A DNA stretch of 64,000 nt from Bog-473 sp963843365 (GTDB lineage Bacteria > Actinomycetota > Acidimicrobiia > Acidimicrobiales > RAAP-2): the NCBI GenBank assembly GCA_963843365.1, contig CAWJKG010000002.1, positions 372,001-436,000 on the forward strand, written 5' to 3'. Shown here piece by piece: positions 39,757 to 48,977 of this stretch (its first letter is position 1; each line of letters opens with the position of its first letter). Made by a program: the position numbers and the translations under genes. Below the pieces are notes generated by a model. It was not told the origin of the DNA. It made no database searches and saw nothing but the letters and a program-made list of their open reading frames with translations.

Positions 39757-40901
39757 GTGCCAGACGTCCCCGACATCATCATCCCGCCCGAATTGCTCCC
39801 ATCAGACGGCCGTTTCGGGTCCGGCCCCTCCAAGGTCCGTCCGGCCCAGATCGACGCGCTCGACGGCGTGGCGACGACCTACATGGGCACCAGCCACCGC
39901 CAGAAGACGGTCAAGACACAGGTGGGCCGCGTGCGCGCCGGCATGCGCCAGCTCTTCTCGCTCCCCGACGGCTACGAGGTGGTCCTCGGCAACGGCGGGA
40001 CCACGGCCTTCTGGGACGCCGCCACCTTCGGCCTCATCGAAGAGCAGAGCCAGCACCTGAGCTTCGGCGAGTTCTCGTCCAAGTTCGCCGCCTGCGCCCA
40101 GGCGGCGCCCCACCTCAAGGACCCGCAGGTCATCACGGCCGAGGTCGGCACCCACCCCAGCCCGGTCGCCGACCCCAGCGTCGACCTCTACGCCCTGACC
40201 CACAACGAGACCTCCACCGGGGTGTCGATGCCGATCCGGCGGCCGGCGGGTGCGGCCGCCCCCGCCGACGGCGGCGGACTGGTCGCGGTCGACGCCACGT
40301 CGGGCGCCGGCGGCCTCCGGGTGGACCCGGCCGAGTTCGACGCCTACTACCTGGCGCCGCAGAAGTGCTTCGCCGGCGACGGCGGCCTCTGGATCGCCCT
40401 GATGTCGCCCGCCGCGCTCGAGCGGGTGGAGCGCATCGCCGCCTCCGGGACGCTGGATCCCCACCTTCCTCGACCTCAAGACGGCCGTGGACAATTCGGT
40501 GCTCGACCAGACCTACAACACGCCGGCGCTGGCCACCATCTTCCTGCTCGGCCGAGCAGCTCGACTGGATGAACGACAACGGCGGCCTGGAGTGGACCGC
40601 GTCGCGCTGCGACCGCTCCGCCGAGATCCTCTACACCTGGGCCGAGCAGTCCGGCTACGCCCGGCCCTTCGTGGAGAACCCGGCCGACCGCAGCCACGTC
40701 GTCGGCACCATCGACTTCGTCGACGCGGTCGACGCGGCCGCGGTGGCGGCCGTGTTGCGGGCCAACGGGATCGTGGACACCGAGCCGTATCGCAAGCTCG
40801 GGCGCAACCAGCTGCGGATCGCCATGTTCCCGGCGATCGAGCCGGACGACGTGGCCTCCCTGTGCGCCTGCATCGCCCATGTGGTGGGCGCCCTGGCCTG
40901 A
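39757..40901 (+). CDS. serC: Phosphoserine aminotransferase (two frameshifts)
   Basis: Actinobacterial-type SerC, about 380 aa when repaired; second step of serine synthesis. First segment: RFGSGPSKVRPAQIDAL, THNETSTGVSMP, VAVDATSGAGGLRVD and APQKCFAGDGGLWIAL (PLP Lys in PQK). Extra G bases near 40449 and 40553 break the frame; repaired, the text runs TFLDLKTAVDNSVLDQTY, IFLLAEQLDWMNDNGG and YRKLGRNQLRIAMFPAIEPD. The start is GTG at 39757 or ATG at 39745. It is divergent from the aminotransferase. Confidence 0.88.
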
Positions 40902-40923
40902 CCAGGCCCGGCGGGCACCCGCA

Positions 40924-40939
40924 CTGGTGCCAGCACCAG
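40924..40939. terminator. Hairpin after serC
   Basis: CTGGTGC (40924-40930) and GCACCAG (40933-40939) form a perfect 7-bp inverted repeat, 22 nt after the serC stop. No T tract follows. Probably an RNA 3'-end hairpin. Confidence 0.35.
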
Positions 40940-40986
40940 CGAGAAAACGGGTGTCTGCCCCCTAGCCGCAATGGCGGTGCGCTCTG

Positions 40987-41002
40987 TACTATACCGGGTA
41001 TA
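40987..41002 (+). promoter_or_regulatory. -10 box overlapping a 13-bp palindrome upstream of the ABC exporter
   Basis: TACTAT (40987-40992) fits TAnnnT, and the perfect 6+1+6 palindrome TATACCGGGTATA (40990-41002) covers it and the expected transcription start, 57 nt before the ABC gene start. A repressor bound here would block the promoter. GntR/YtrA- or PadR-type regulators are typical for such exporters; none is encoded next to it. Confidence 0.55.
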
Positions 41003-41058
41003 CGGGGCAGAACGGGATGCCCGCAACGCGCGCTTCCACAACGAGAAGGGCAGGTCGT

Positions 41059-42029
41059 ATGACGGCAACCTTGGCCGACTCCCCCACGCGTCGAGGCGAC
41101 AGCCAGTGGGCGGTCGAGACCCACGGGCTCACCAAGCGCTTCGACGCCAACGTCGCGGTGGACGACGTCGAGCTGCTGGTTCCGCGGGGGTGCGCCTTCG
41201 GGTATCTCGGCCCCAACGGCGCCGGGAAGACGACGCTCATCCGCGTGCTCCTCGGGCTGACGCACGCCGACGCGGGGTCGATGTTCCTGCTCGGCCACAG
41301 CGTCCCGCGGCACCGGGCCGAAGCCCTGGCCCGGGTCGGCGCCATCGTGGACGAGCCCCGGTTCCACGGCCACCTGACCGGCCGCCAGAACCTGCAGATC
41401 CTCGCCGCCGCGCGGAACCGGAGGCCAAGGGCCGCATCGAACCGGCGCTCGAGCGCGTCGGCATTCTCCATCGGGCCAACGACAAGGTCTCCAAGTACTC
41501 CATGGGCATGCGCCAGCGCCTCGGCGTCGCCGCCTGCCTGCTCGGTGACCCGCAGCTGCTCATCCTCGACGAGCCCATGAACGGCCTCGACCCGGCGGGC
41601 ATGCTCGACATGCGCGACATGATCCTCTCGCTCGTGGCCGAGGGGCGCACGGTCGTGTTGTCGTCGCACCTCCTCGACGAGGTCGAGCGCACCTGCGACG
41701 CCGTGGCCATCGTCGACCGGGGCCGGGTGATCCGCCAGGGACCGATCTCGCAGCTGCTGGCCGGATCGTCCTTCGAGGTCCAGGTCGAGTGCGCCGATCC
41801 CGGGCGGGCCGAGAGCCTCCTCGTGGCCACACCCTTCGGCGCCCACGTGCAGGCCGGCCCGGACGGACTTGCGATCTCGCTGCCGGAGGGCACCGAGCGC
41901 GACGCCATCGCGGAGATCAACCGCCTGCTCGTCGAAGGAGGGATCTCCGTGTACCGGCTCCAGCACATACAGGCCTCGCTCGAGTCGTGGTTCCTCGAGG
42001 TCACCACGCGTCTGGGGGAAAGCGAATGA
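41059..42029 (+). CDS. ABC transporter ATP-binding protein (frameshift near 41415)
   Basis: About 323 aa when repaired. Walker A GPNGAGKTTLIR, signature KYSMGMRQRLG, Walker B LLILDEPMNGLDP and the H-loop SSHLLDE are complete. A missing G near 41415 shifts the frame between NLQILAAAR and EAKGRIEPALERVG. It is the DrrA/CcmA-type exporter ATPase with a C-terminal substrate-independent domain. It overlaps the permease start by 4 nt (ATGA), so the two form one transporter. Confidence 0.88.
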
Positions 42030-43227
42030 CGACCGTCACCGACCTCGGCGCGCCGAGTCCCGCTCCCACACCGGTCCCGGCGGCGACGCGGAGCGACCAC
42101 CGCGGCTCGTGGATCCCGACCTGGGGCATGGTCACGACGCGCTTCATGGAGCTGCGCCGGCGGCGCGGCCTGATGATCGCCCTCATCGCGGTGAACATCG
42201 GCATCCCGGTCGTCTTCCTCACCGTGCGGCTGATTTCGCACGCCGTCGACCCGAAGTCCTACGGGCCCGCCGGCGGCTACAGCATCTTCACCACGCTGGT
42301 GACCGGGTTCATGTACGTGTTCGGCTTCGTCGTGGCGGCGGTGGTGGGCTGCACGGCGGGGTCGGTCGACCTGACCGAGGGGATGTTCCGGCACCTGGTG
42401 ATCACCGGCCGCTCGCGGTTGGCGTTGTACTTCGCCCGCATCCCGGCCGGGCTCGCCATCGTCATCGCCATGGTGGCGGTCGGCTACACCATCGTGTGCG
42501 CGGTGTGCGCGTTCGCGGCGCCGACACAGCTCAACTACGACGGGGTCAACGTCCCGGCCGGCCTCTCGCGACCGGCCCTCGACAGCTGGGCGGCGGCGCA
42601 CGCCAACGAAGTCATCTGCGACTTCAACTTCCACGGCGGACCGGGAGGGCTCAACGGTCCGCCGCCGAACGTGACGTGCGGCGGGCAGTCGATCGGCCCG
42701 CCCCCGGGGACGGTCATCCGCACGAAGGACGGAGGGACCGTCACCATCCCGGCGGCCGAATCGCCGGCACAGATCCGGGCCTTCGCCGTCTCCGTCGCCA
42801 ACCAGGACTACGCGGACTACTCCTCGAACTTCCTGGCGCCGTCGACGACCTTGATGGTGCAGGTGGGGCTCTGGATCGCGCTCGAGGCGACCATCGGCTT
42901 CATGGTCGGGCTCGGGCTCTCCTCGTTGATGGGGCAACGGACCGTGGCGGTGATCCTGCTCATTGTGCTGGAACTCATCCTGACGCCGATCTTCAGCCGT
43001 CATGTGATCCAGTACATGCTCAACGTGCAGCGGGGGATCGTCGGGGTGGCGATGGCGCATATCGAGCCGGGGGACTGCCGACGCCCTTCAGCGGGGGTGG
43101 GGACGGCGGCGGTGGGGGTAATCCGCTCATCCCCGAGTCCACCCTGGTGTCGTCGTTGGTGATCGTGGGCTGGATCGTGTTCTGGACCGCCATCGGGGCG
43201 TGGCGGATGAAGACGCGGGACGCCTGA
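42026..43227 (+). CDS. ABC exporter permease (frameshift near 43074)
   Basis: About 400 aa when repaired. A cytoplasmic N-terminal tail, then TM segments around MIALIAVNIGIPVVFLTVRL, YVFGFVVAAVVGCTAGSV, LAIVIAMVAVGYTIVCAVC, a large external loop (~175-270), then LWIALEATIGFMVGLGLS and IVGWIVFWTAIGAW at the end. A missing G in a G run near 43070-43075 breaks the last part, which is Gly-rich. It resembles ABC-2-type permeases of antibiotic or lipid export. Substrate unknown. Confidence 0.82.
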
Positions 43228-43234
43228 TTCTCGA

Positions 43235-44119
43235 TCAGGTCGGCGGGACGCTGAAGCCCACCTGAGCCAGGATCTTCTCGCTCTCGTCCCACAGCCGGCG
43301 CGCCGCCGCGTCGTCACGGGCGCGGCGCGCCATATGACCTCTCTTGCAGCGCACCCAGTAGTCGCCCGTCCGGGTGGCCACGTCGGGTGAGGAGGCCAGG
43401 TACACGGAGGTCTTGGCGCCGGTGCGCGGGCTGATCTGGAAGGGCCGCACGGCCCTGAATCCGAAGGCGCTCAGACCCGCCGTGTCGCCGTCCATCCCGA
43501 AGCGGCTGCGCACCCAGCCCGGATGGGCGGCATTGGCCGTGACCCCCGTGTTCGCCATCGCCTGGCGCCGCGCCAGCTCGCGGGTGAACAGGACGTTGGC
43601 CAGCTTGGCCCGGCAGTAGACCTCCATCCCGTCATAGCGGCCTTCGCTCTGCAGGTCGTCGAAGCGCATGCCCTTGAAGGCGGCGTGGTGGCCGACCGAG
43701 GTGACGTTGATGATGCGCGACGGTGCCGACGCCTGCAGGCGGTCGAGCAGGAGCGACGTCAGGTAGAAGTGCGCCAGGTGGCAGACGCCCATGGTGTACT
43801 CGAGTCCCTGCGCCGTCTCCTGGCGCACCGACCAGGTACCGCCGGCGTTGTTGTCGAGCACGTCGAGGCGGTCCCAGCGGGTGAGGATGTCATCGGCCGC
43901 TTTGCGCACCGACGCCAGGTCGGCCAGGTCCAGCGCCACGACGTGGACGTCGTCGTTCCACGTGCGCTGTATGACCTCGTGCCTGGCCGCCTCCGCCTTG
44001 ACCTGGTTGCGACAGGCCAGCACCGTGGTGGCGCCTTGCGCGGCGACGCCGACGGCCGTCTCGAGCCCGACGCCCGTGTTGGCCCCGGTGATCACGACCA
44101 CCTTGCCCTGCATGCTCAT
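43235..44119 (-). CDS. Short-chain dehydrogenase (retinol-dehydrogenase-like)
   Basis: 294 aa SDR. TGANTGVGLETAVG is the cofactor loop, NNAGG follows, and the catalytic Tyr/Lys lie in YCRAKLAN. The C-terminus (HPGWVRSRFGM, SPRTGAKTSVYLASSPDV) resembles oxidoreductases of the retinol dehydrogenase/WW-domain oxidoreductase type common in Actinobacteria. It converges on the exporter genes with a 7-nt gap. Substrate unknown. Confidence 0.85.
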   Translation of the reverse strand: MSMQGKVVVITGANTGVGLETAVGVAAQGATTVLACRNQVKAEAARHEVIQRTWNDDVHVVALDLADLASVRKAADDILTRWDRLDVLDNNAGGTWSVRQETAQGLEYTMGVCHLAHFYLTSLLLDRLQASAPSRIINVTSVGHHAAFKGMRFDDLQSEGRYDGMEVYCRAKLANVLFTRELARRQAMANTGVTANAAHPGWVRSRFGMDGDTAGLSAFGFRAVRPFQISPRTGAKTSVYLASSPDVATRTGDYWVRCKRGHMARRARDDAAARRLWDESEKILAQVGFSVPPT

Positions 44120-44211
44120 GTCGGTCCCACCCTCTCCGTCATACGCCGCCGACAGTCTCCCCCGTCGGGGCGGGGCCGGCCATCTCCGGCCGACGTCCGG
44201 TGCCGTCGGCC

Positions 44212-44781
44212 TCAGGCCTGGGGCGGACCGATGACAGACGCCTCGGGTCCGAGGCGCTCCACGTATTGCGCATGCACCATGCGCCAGAGGTCCCGAGGTT
44301 CGTCCGGGGACGAGGCGTCGTCGTCGCACACCGATGCCAGCCGATGGAGGCAGACGTGCCATCCGGCGCCGTCGCGGGCGGCCTTCTTGTGTTCGGGGAA
44401 GGTGACCTGCAGACGGAGGACACATCCGGGACGGCCGCTCGCTCCGGCGCCGTCGCACGGCTCGAGCTCGAAACGCAGGACGTCGTCAGTCCAGCGCAGC
44501 TCCATCAGGGACGGGGGGACGAAGGCGAGCATCTCGCCGGCGAAGGGCGCCCCTTCACCCCGGCGGAACGAGAAGCCGAGCGGTGCGCCCACCCGGCGCT
44601 CTCCCTCGATGGTCGTCGGGAACCACGCCGCCAGCTCCGCCTCTTCGGTGAGGGCGCGCCAGACCCGCTCCGGCGGATGGGCGAGCCGGCGCTCGAAGCG
44701 CAGAATCGAGTGATCGCCGTGCTGCTCGAGAGTGCCGAACTCGTCAGGGTCAGGCCCAGAGCTGCGGTCCGGATCGCTCAC
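44212..44781 (-). CDS. SRPBCC protein, module 3
   Basis: 189 aa AHSA1/START-like protein: HSILRFERRLAHPPERVWRA, ELAAWFPTTIEGERRVGAPL, FVPPSLMELRWTDDVLRFEL and GWHVCLHRLASV. Longer N-terminus than modules 1 and 2. Its start overlaps the stop of the ArsR gene (ATGA). Ligand unknown. Confidence 0.85.
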   Translation of the reverse strand: MSDPDRSSGPDPDEFGTLEQHGDHSILRFERRLAHPPERVWRALTEEAELAAWFPTTIEGERRVGAPLGFSFRRGEGAPFAGEMLAFVPPSLMELRWTDDVLRFELEPCDGAGASGRPGCVLRLQVTFPEHKKAARDGAGWHVCLHRLASVCDDDASSPDEPRDLWRMVHAQYVERLGPEASVIGPPQA

Positions 44782-45107
44782 GACCAGGTCCCGACCTCAC
44801 TCGATTCCATGATGGCGAGGTGACGCTCCAGGGCGTTGAGGTGGCCGGCCCATTGCCGCCGGTAGGGGGTCAGCCAGTCGTCCACCTCGCGCAACGGCTC
44901 GGAGCTCACCCGGTAGATCCGGCGCTGGGCGTCGGTCCGGGACTCGACCAGGCCGGCTTCACGCAGGACCCTGAGGTGCTTGGAGACGGCCGGCTGGCTC
45001 AAGCCGAGGAGGACGACCAGATCGCCCACCGCACGCTCCTCCTCGGTCAGGAGATCGAGGATGCGCCGGCGACTGTCCTCGGCCAGCACCTCAAAAACTC
45101 CCGTCAC
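44778..45107 (-). CDS. ArsR family regulator, module 3
   Basis: 109 aa winged helix: VLAEDSRRRILDLLTEEERA and QPAVSKHLRVLREAGLVESR (recognition helix), wing RRIYRVSSEP. No Cys at all, so not a classical metal sensor. GTG start. A long inverted repeat of GTATAT/ATATAC (45113-45136) lies just upstream and may be its operator; it differs from the TTACCGTAA operators of modules 1 and 2. Confidence 0.88.
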   Translation of the reverse strand: MTGVFEVLAEDSRRRILDLLTEEERAVGDLVVLLGLSQPAVSKHLRVLREAGLVESRTDAQRRIYRVSSEPLREVDDWLTPYRRQWAGHLNALERHLAIMESSEVGTWS

Positions 45108-45112
45108 ACTGG

Positions 45113-45136
45113 GTATATTTCTCCTACAGCATATAC
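45113..45136. promoter_or_regulatory. Inverted repeat upstream of ArsR module 3
   Basis: GTATAT (45113-45118) and ATATAC (45131-45136) are separated by 12 nt, giving an AT-rich site in a very GC-rich genome and a 46-nt intergenic region. It could be an operator or hold the -10 region. Confidence 0.4.
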
Positions 45137-45153
45137 ATTGTCAAGTCCGCCGG

Positions 45154-45417
45154 TCAGGCTGGGGGGGCACTCCGGGCGGCGATCCGCCGCAGCGGTGGCA
45201 ACGTCGGCGGGGGTTGCTTGCGGGGCGGCAGGGCGCCGATGAGCGTCGTCGTCGCCTTCGTGATCTGGGTCACGGCCCGTTCGAACGCCGCCTCTGTCTC
45301 GGCCGACGTCTTCTGGACTCCGCTGACCTTGCGGACGTACTGACGGGCCGCCGCCTCGATCTCCTCGGGGGTGGCCACGGGCTCGAGCCCGCGCAGGGTG
45401 GTGATGTTCCGGCACAT
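45154..45417 (-). CDS. DUF2277 family protein
   Basis: 87 aa. MCRNITTLRGLEPVATPEEI, AARQYVRKVSGVQK and AFERAVTQITKATTTL are the DUF2277 hallmark: a small all-helical protein with an N-terminal MCRNI motif. A Pro-rich, basic tail follows. Function unknown; some members are annotated near RNA or DNA metabolism genes, without experimental support I can cite. Confidence 0.85.
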   Translation of the reverse strand: MCRNITTLRGLEPVATPEEIEAAARQYVRKVSGVQKTSAETEAAFERAVTQITKATTTLIGALPPRKQPPPTLPPLRRIAARSAPPA

Positions 45418-45426
45418 GACGCCAGC

Positions 45427-47139
45427 CTAAGTCCGGGTGGCGCCGGGCCCTCCTGCCGAGCATCGACCCGGCGTGATCTCCACCGTGACCCGCCTGCCGG
45501 TGCGGTTGTTGCGCACCTGGAGCACGTCGCTGCCCCGGGCCGACGTCACGCTGGCGCCGGTCGTCCGGGCGCAGTACCCGTGGCGGTAGTGCACGTCCGT
45601 CGGCACGAAGATCAACGTCGGCGCGGTGATGTGGTGGTCGGGCACGTACGCCATGTCGAAGACGTCGGTGGCCGGGGAGAAGGAGAAGCGCAGCGGGGTC
45701 CCCGCCACCGCCTGCGGATAGGCCCGACTGAGCACGGAGGCCGTCGAGCGCAGGCGCCCGTCCGCCATGACGAGCGACTCGTCGGCGCTCCCCGTGGGAT
45801 CGCCGTAGAACTTCCAGGCCCAGTAGATCCAGCCGACCAGGTGCGCGTCGAGGGCGGCGGCGATCGGGGCCAGGAGGCGGGGGTCGCTGGTGGCACCGAA
45901 CTCGGTGACCATCCAGGGCGGGCCGTTCGGTTGGGCGGCCGACGCCATCTCGGGGCGGTCCGATGCCCGCACGGCGAGCGAGTGCTCATCCTGCGCGGCA
46001 CAGAGGAGGTCGTTCGTCGGGTTGCCCGTCACCGGACTGCGGGCGCCGCAGTAGATGTGCACGTTGAAGACGAGGTCCGGGAAGTCCATCGGCCCGATGT
46101 ACGTCGGCAGGCCCCGACTGGCGAAGTTGTCGGGCTCATCGAATATGAGGTGATCGTGGTCGTTGGCCAGGATGGTGGGTACCACGCCGTTGGCAGGATC
46201 AGCCTTGGGGCAGCGCAGCGGCGGCGCCCCGTGCAACGCACTGCCGATGTGGGCGGTCCCGGTGTAGAAGCATTCGAGCTGGGCGTCGAAGTGCTCGTCG
46301 CCGAATCGGATCAGCGATGTCGAGAAGGGTTCGTTGAAGGGGTCGTACCCGAGGACCCAGCGGTTGTCCCGGAATGCCCGGGCGACGTCGGCCCACACCT
46401 GGTCGTACTGGCCCTGCAGATCGCCCCGCACGTTGTTGTGCCAGAAATGGCTGAACGCGATGCCGGCGGCCTTGGTGCCGTACTCGAGCGACCAGCGGCC
46501 CGGCGGGTCGGCGCTCGGCACGCCGTTGGTGCAGACGGCCCAGTTCGGGGCACCCTCGCCCTCGAACATCTGGTTGTAGACGTCCTGGTGCATGTCGAGG
46601 ATCGTGTAGATGTGGAAGCGGCCCAGCAGGTCGACCGTCTCGGTGAGGCGGGCCAGATAGCGGTCGAGATGCTGCCGGTTCAACTGGCCCGGGTTGGTCG
46701 GGGCCCCGGGCGTGCAGATGGCCGGGTCGTTCGACGGTGCGGTGCCCGGCTCCAGGCCCCTCCAGGTCATGCCGAGGCGGACCACGTTGAAACCCAGTCG
46801 GGCCATCAGCGAGGCGTCGGCGCTCGAGAAGTTCCAGGGCTTCTTCGGGTCCGGGTAGAGCTCATATGGCGCGAACTTGTAGACGGCGTTGACGCCGTGG
46901 AAGAACAGGACGCGGCCCTGGGAGTCGTAGAGGTAGGGCCCGCCCGGCGCCCCGATGCGCCCCGACGTACCGCTCCCGGTGTCGCTGGCCGCCACGAAGG
47001 TGGGCGAGGCGAGCGTCGGCAGGTCGGTGACGGGGCTGCGGGCCGATGCCGTCGCCGCCGGCGCTGCCGGGTCGGCGCCGACGCCTGCCACGCCCATGAC
47101 CAGGGAAAAGGCGAGGAGGACCCAGGCGGCACGGCGCAC
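45427..47139 (-). CDS. Secreted GH5 glycosidase, endoglycoceramidase-like
   Basis: 570 aa. A signal peptide (WVLLAFSLVMGVAGVGADPA) is followed by a GH5 barrel: VLFFHGVNAVYKFAPYE, VRLGMTWRGLEPG, YTILDMHQDVYNQMFEGEGA with PNWA after it, DPFNEP (acid/base Glu) and MVTEFGAT (nucleophile Glu). The DMHQD...GAP-W block is characteristic of endoglycoceramidases, which cleave glycans from ceramide. A beta-sandwich C-terminal domain with a Cys-containing end follows. GTG start. It may release or scavenge host or environmental glycolipids. Confidence 0.85.
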   Translation of the reverse strand: MRRAAWVLLAFSLVMGVAGVGADPAAPAATASARSPVTDLPTLASPTFVAASDTGSGTSGRIGAPGGPYLYDSQGRVLFFHGVNAVYKFAPYELYPDPKKPWNFSSADASLMARLGFNVVRLGMTWRGLEPGTAPSNDPAICTPGAPTNPGQLNRQHLDRYLARLTETVDLLGRFHIYTILDMHQDVYNQMFEGEGAPNWAVCTNGVPSADPPGRWSLEYGTKAAGIAFSHFWHNNVRGDLQGQYDQVWADVARAFRDNRWVLGYDPFNEPFSTSLIRFGDEHFDAQLECFYTGTAHIGSALHGAPPLRCPKADPANGVVPTILANDHDHLIFDEPDNFASRGLPTYIGPMDFPDLVFNVHIYCGARSPVTGNPTNDLLCAAQDEHSLAVRASDRPEMASAAQPNGPPWMVTEFGATSDPRLLAPIAAALDAHLVGWIYWAWKFYGDPTGSADESLVMADGRLRSTASVLSRAYPQAVAGTPLRFSFSPATDVFDMAYVPDHHITAPTLIFVPTDVHYRHGYCARTTGASVTSARGSDVLQVRNNRTGRRVTVEITPGRCSAGGPGATRT

Positions 47140-47266
47140 CCCGCCAGTCTGCACTCGGGTGAATCCCACATGGGCGCGCCCCCGGGCCCACCGGCGGCGC
47201 CGCGACCTGATCTGGTGGACATACGCCGAGGTGCGGGCGATGATCAGACAGAAGGAGGAGTCCCCC

Positions 47267-47593
47267 ATGCCCCAGTACGTCATCCTCGCCGACCACACGC
47301 CGGACATCTGCCCGTCGTCGAACAGCCGCAGCCGGAACCGCGCCATTCAGGGCATGGGCCAGGACATGCCCAAGCTCGCCGCCGAGGCGGGCATCACGTT
47401 CCTCAGCGGCCCGCTGCATCTCGATCCGGGGCACCGCACCGTGTCCGTCGTCGACGCGCCCAGCATCGAAGCGGTCACCCAGCTCGTCTACGCGACCGGC
47501 CTGTCCCAATGGAACACCGTGGAGGTCTGTCCCACCACGCCGGTGGCCGACATGATGGCCGACCTCGACGCCTTCCCGATCGTCTTCGAATAG
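47267..47593 (+). CDS. Dimeric alpha/beta-barrel protein (YCII/DUF3303-like)
   Basis: 108 aa. MPQYVILADHTPDICPSSNS, then AIQGMGQDMPKLAAEAGITF, LDPGHRTVSVVDAPS and VAYTGLSQWNTVEV-type strands ending in a DMMADLDAFPIVFE tail. Preceded by a strong GAAGGAGGAG. The fold is that of small dimeric alpha/beta barrels used in detoxification or as binding proteins. Function unknown. Confidence 0.7.
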   Translation: MPQYVILADHTPDICPSSNSRSRNRAIQGMGQDMPKLAAEAGITFLSGPLHLDPGHRTVSVVDAPSIEAVTQLVYATGLSQWNTVEVCPTTPVADMMADLDAFPIVFE

Positions 47594-47600
47594 ACGGTCG

Positions 47601-48493
47601 TCAGGCGACGTCTTCGAGCGCCCGCCCGATCTCGACGTTCCCCGACACGCTCCGCACGCTCAGGTCCACCCGCGTGTCGGGCCGCGCGCCCGGCCCCGGC
47701 CCCGGCCCCGGGCCGGCGCGTCGTCGAGCGGAATGTCCGAGTGCACCATGCCCGACACCGTCTCCACGTCGACGTGCAGGTCCACACCCTTGACGACGCC
47801 GACGGCCACGTCGCCCGAGACCGAGCGCACGTGCAGCGTGCCCTGACCCAGGGCCAGAACCCGCACGTTCCCCGACACGTTGACGACCTTGGCGCCGCGG
47901 GCCAGCTCGCCCAGGCGGACGTCGCCCGACGTGGCCTTGACCTCGACCCGGCTCCCCGCCGACCCGACCTCGAGATCACCCGAGGAGGTGGCGAAGGCGG
48001 CGGCGCCCCGCACGCTCGAGCAGCGCAGGTCACCCGACGCCGTGTGGGCCCGGATGTCGCCGCCGACCCGGCCCAAGGTGATATTGCCGCTCGCCGTCTT
48101 GACCGTCACATCAGAGGCAACATCGTCCGTCGCAATGTCGCCGCTCGCCGTCGACACGTCGGCCTCCCCCACCGACCCGTTGATCTCGATGTCCGCCGTC
48201 GCCGTCGCCACCGACACCCGCGCCCCTTCGGGCACCTCGACCCGCACCCGCACCGCGTTGCGCCGCAGGAGGCGCATGCCGTACACGTGCGGCAGCTTCA
48301 CCACGACCAGGTCGTGATCCCCCATCGGCCGGCACTCCACGACGGCCCGCTCGACGAGCTCCGCCGCGCCGGGCGTCTCCGCCTCGAGCGACACCACCGT
48401 GCGGTCGGTCTCCCGCGCCGTGACGACGACCTCGCCGGCGTGGTTCTCCACGGACAGCTGCACGCCGCCGGGCGTCTCGAACGTCTTCTCCAT
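47601..48493 (-). CDS. DUF4097 repeat protein (frameshift near 47700)
   Basis: About 297 aa when repaired. After an N-terminal domain (FETPGGVQLSVENHAGEVVV) it repeats a ~19-residue beta-helix unit with a conserved Ser-Gly turn: VSTASGDIAT, VKTASGNITL, AHTASGDLRC, FATSSGDLEV, VKATSGDVRL, VVNVSGNVRV, VRSVSGDVAV and VETVSGMVHS. A base change in a repetitive GGCCGGGG stretch near 47690-47715 hides the end, which repairs to DLSVRSVSGNVEIGRALEDV. No signal peptide. It is downstream of the RHH gene and probably controlled by it. Confidence 0.82.
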
Positions 48494-48512
48494 GGCTCCT
48501 GCTCCCTTCCCT

Positions 48513-48977
48513 TCAGGTCGTGCCGTAGCCGCGCAGGCGGTTCCCCACCCGGGCGCCCCGGCCGCGGTTGCTCGCCGTGCCGCGCTCGAGCGCGCGCACG
48601 ATGAAGGTGTTGACCGAGACGCCGTCCGCCGCCGCCCCCTCCTCGAGGCGGGCCTTGAGGCCCTCGCCGAGGCGCAGGGTGATGCGGGCCGACTGCGCGT
48701 CGCCGTCGCTCGCCGGCACGGCAGCCGGACCGGACGCGTCCTCGACATAGGTCAGCGCGACGTCGTCGCCCGCCACCCGGATGTCGATGCGCCCCTCCGG
48801 CAGCGTGGCGGTCAGCTCGGCGGCGGCGTCCGACAGGACGTCGAGGATCCGCCCGGGCACCGACCGGCCCAGCACGTCGGCGATCCGCTCGGCCACCTCG
48901 GCCACGGTCTCGTCGCCCAGCTCCCCGACCGCGACCACGTCGGAACGCAGCCCGTCGACCACCAGTGACATCTTCAT
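48513..48977 (-). CDS. Ribbon-helix-helix regulator with N-terminal domain
   Basis: 154 aa. The C-terminal part RITLRLGEGLKARLEEGAAA then DGVSVNTFIVRALERG is a ribbon-helix-helix DNA-binding motif of the HicB/Arc type. The N-terminal ~85 residues (LVVDGLRSDVVAVGELGDET, RILDVLSDAAAELTATLPEG) form a separate mixed domain, possibly a sensor. It is followed by the DUF4097 gene. An array of 11-bp-phased half sites overlaps its start codon, strongly implying autoregulation. Confidence 0.85.
   Translation of the reverse strand: MKMSLVVDGLRSDVVAVGELGDETVAEVAERIADVLGRSVPGRILDVLSDAAAELTATLPEGRIDIRVAGDDVALTYVEDASGPAAVPASDGDAQSARITLRLGEGLKARLEEGAAADGVSVNTFIVRALERGTASNRGRGARVGNRLRGYGTT

Noticed and set aside
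37311..40901. Very long plus-strand ORF of over 1100 codons
   Set aside because: It lies antisense to serA and the aminotransferase, is rich in Arg/Gly/His/Ala, and is a GC-rich shadow frame.
47690..47715. Repetitive GGCCGGGG tract as a biological repeat
   Set aside because: It falls in the DUF4097 coding end and coincides with a frameshift; likely a local sequence error in a low-complexity coding stretch.
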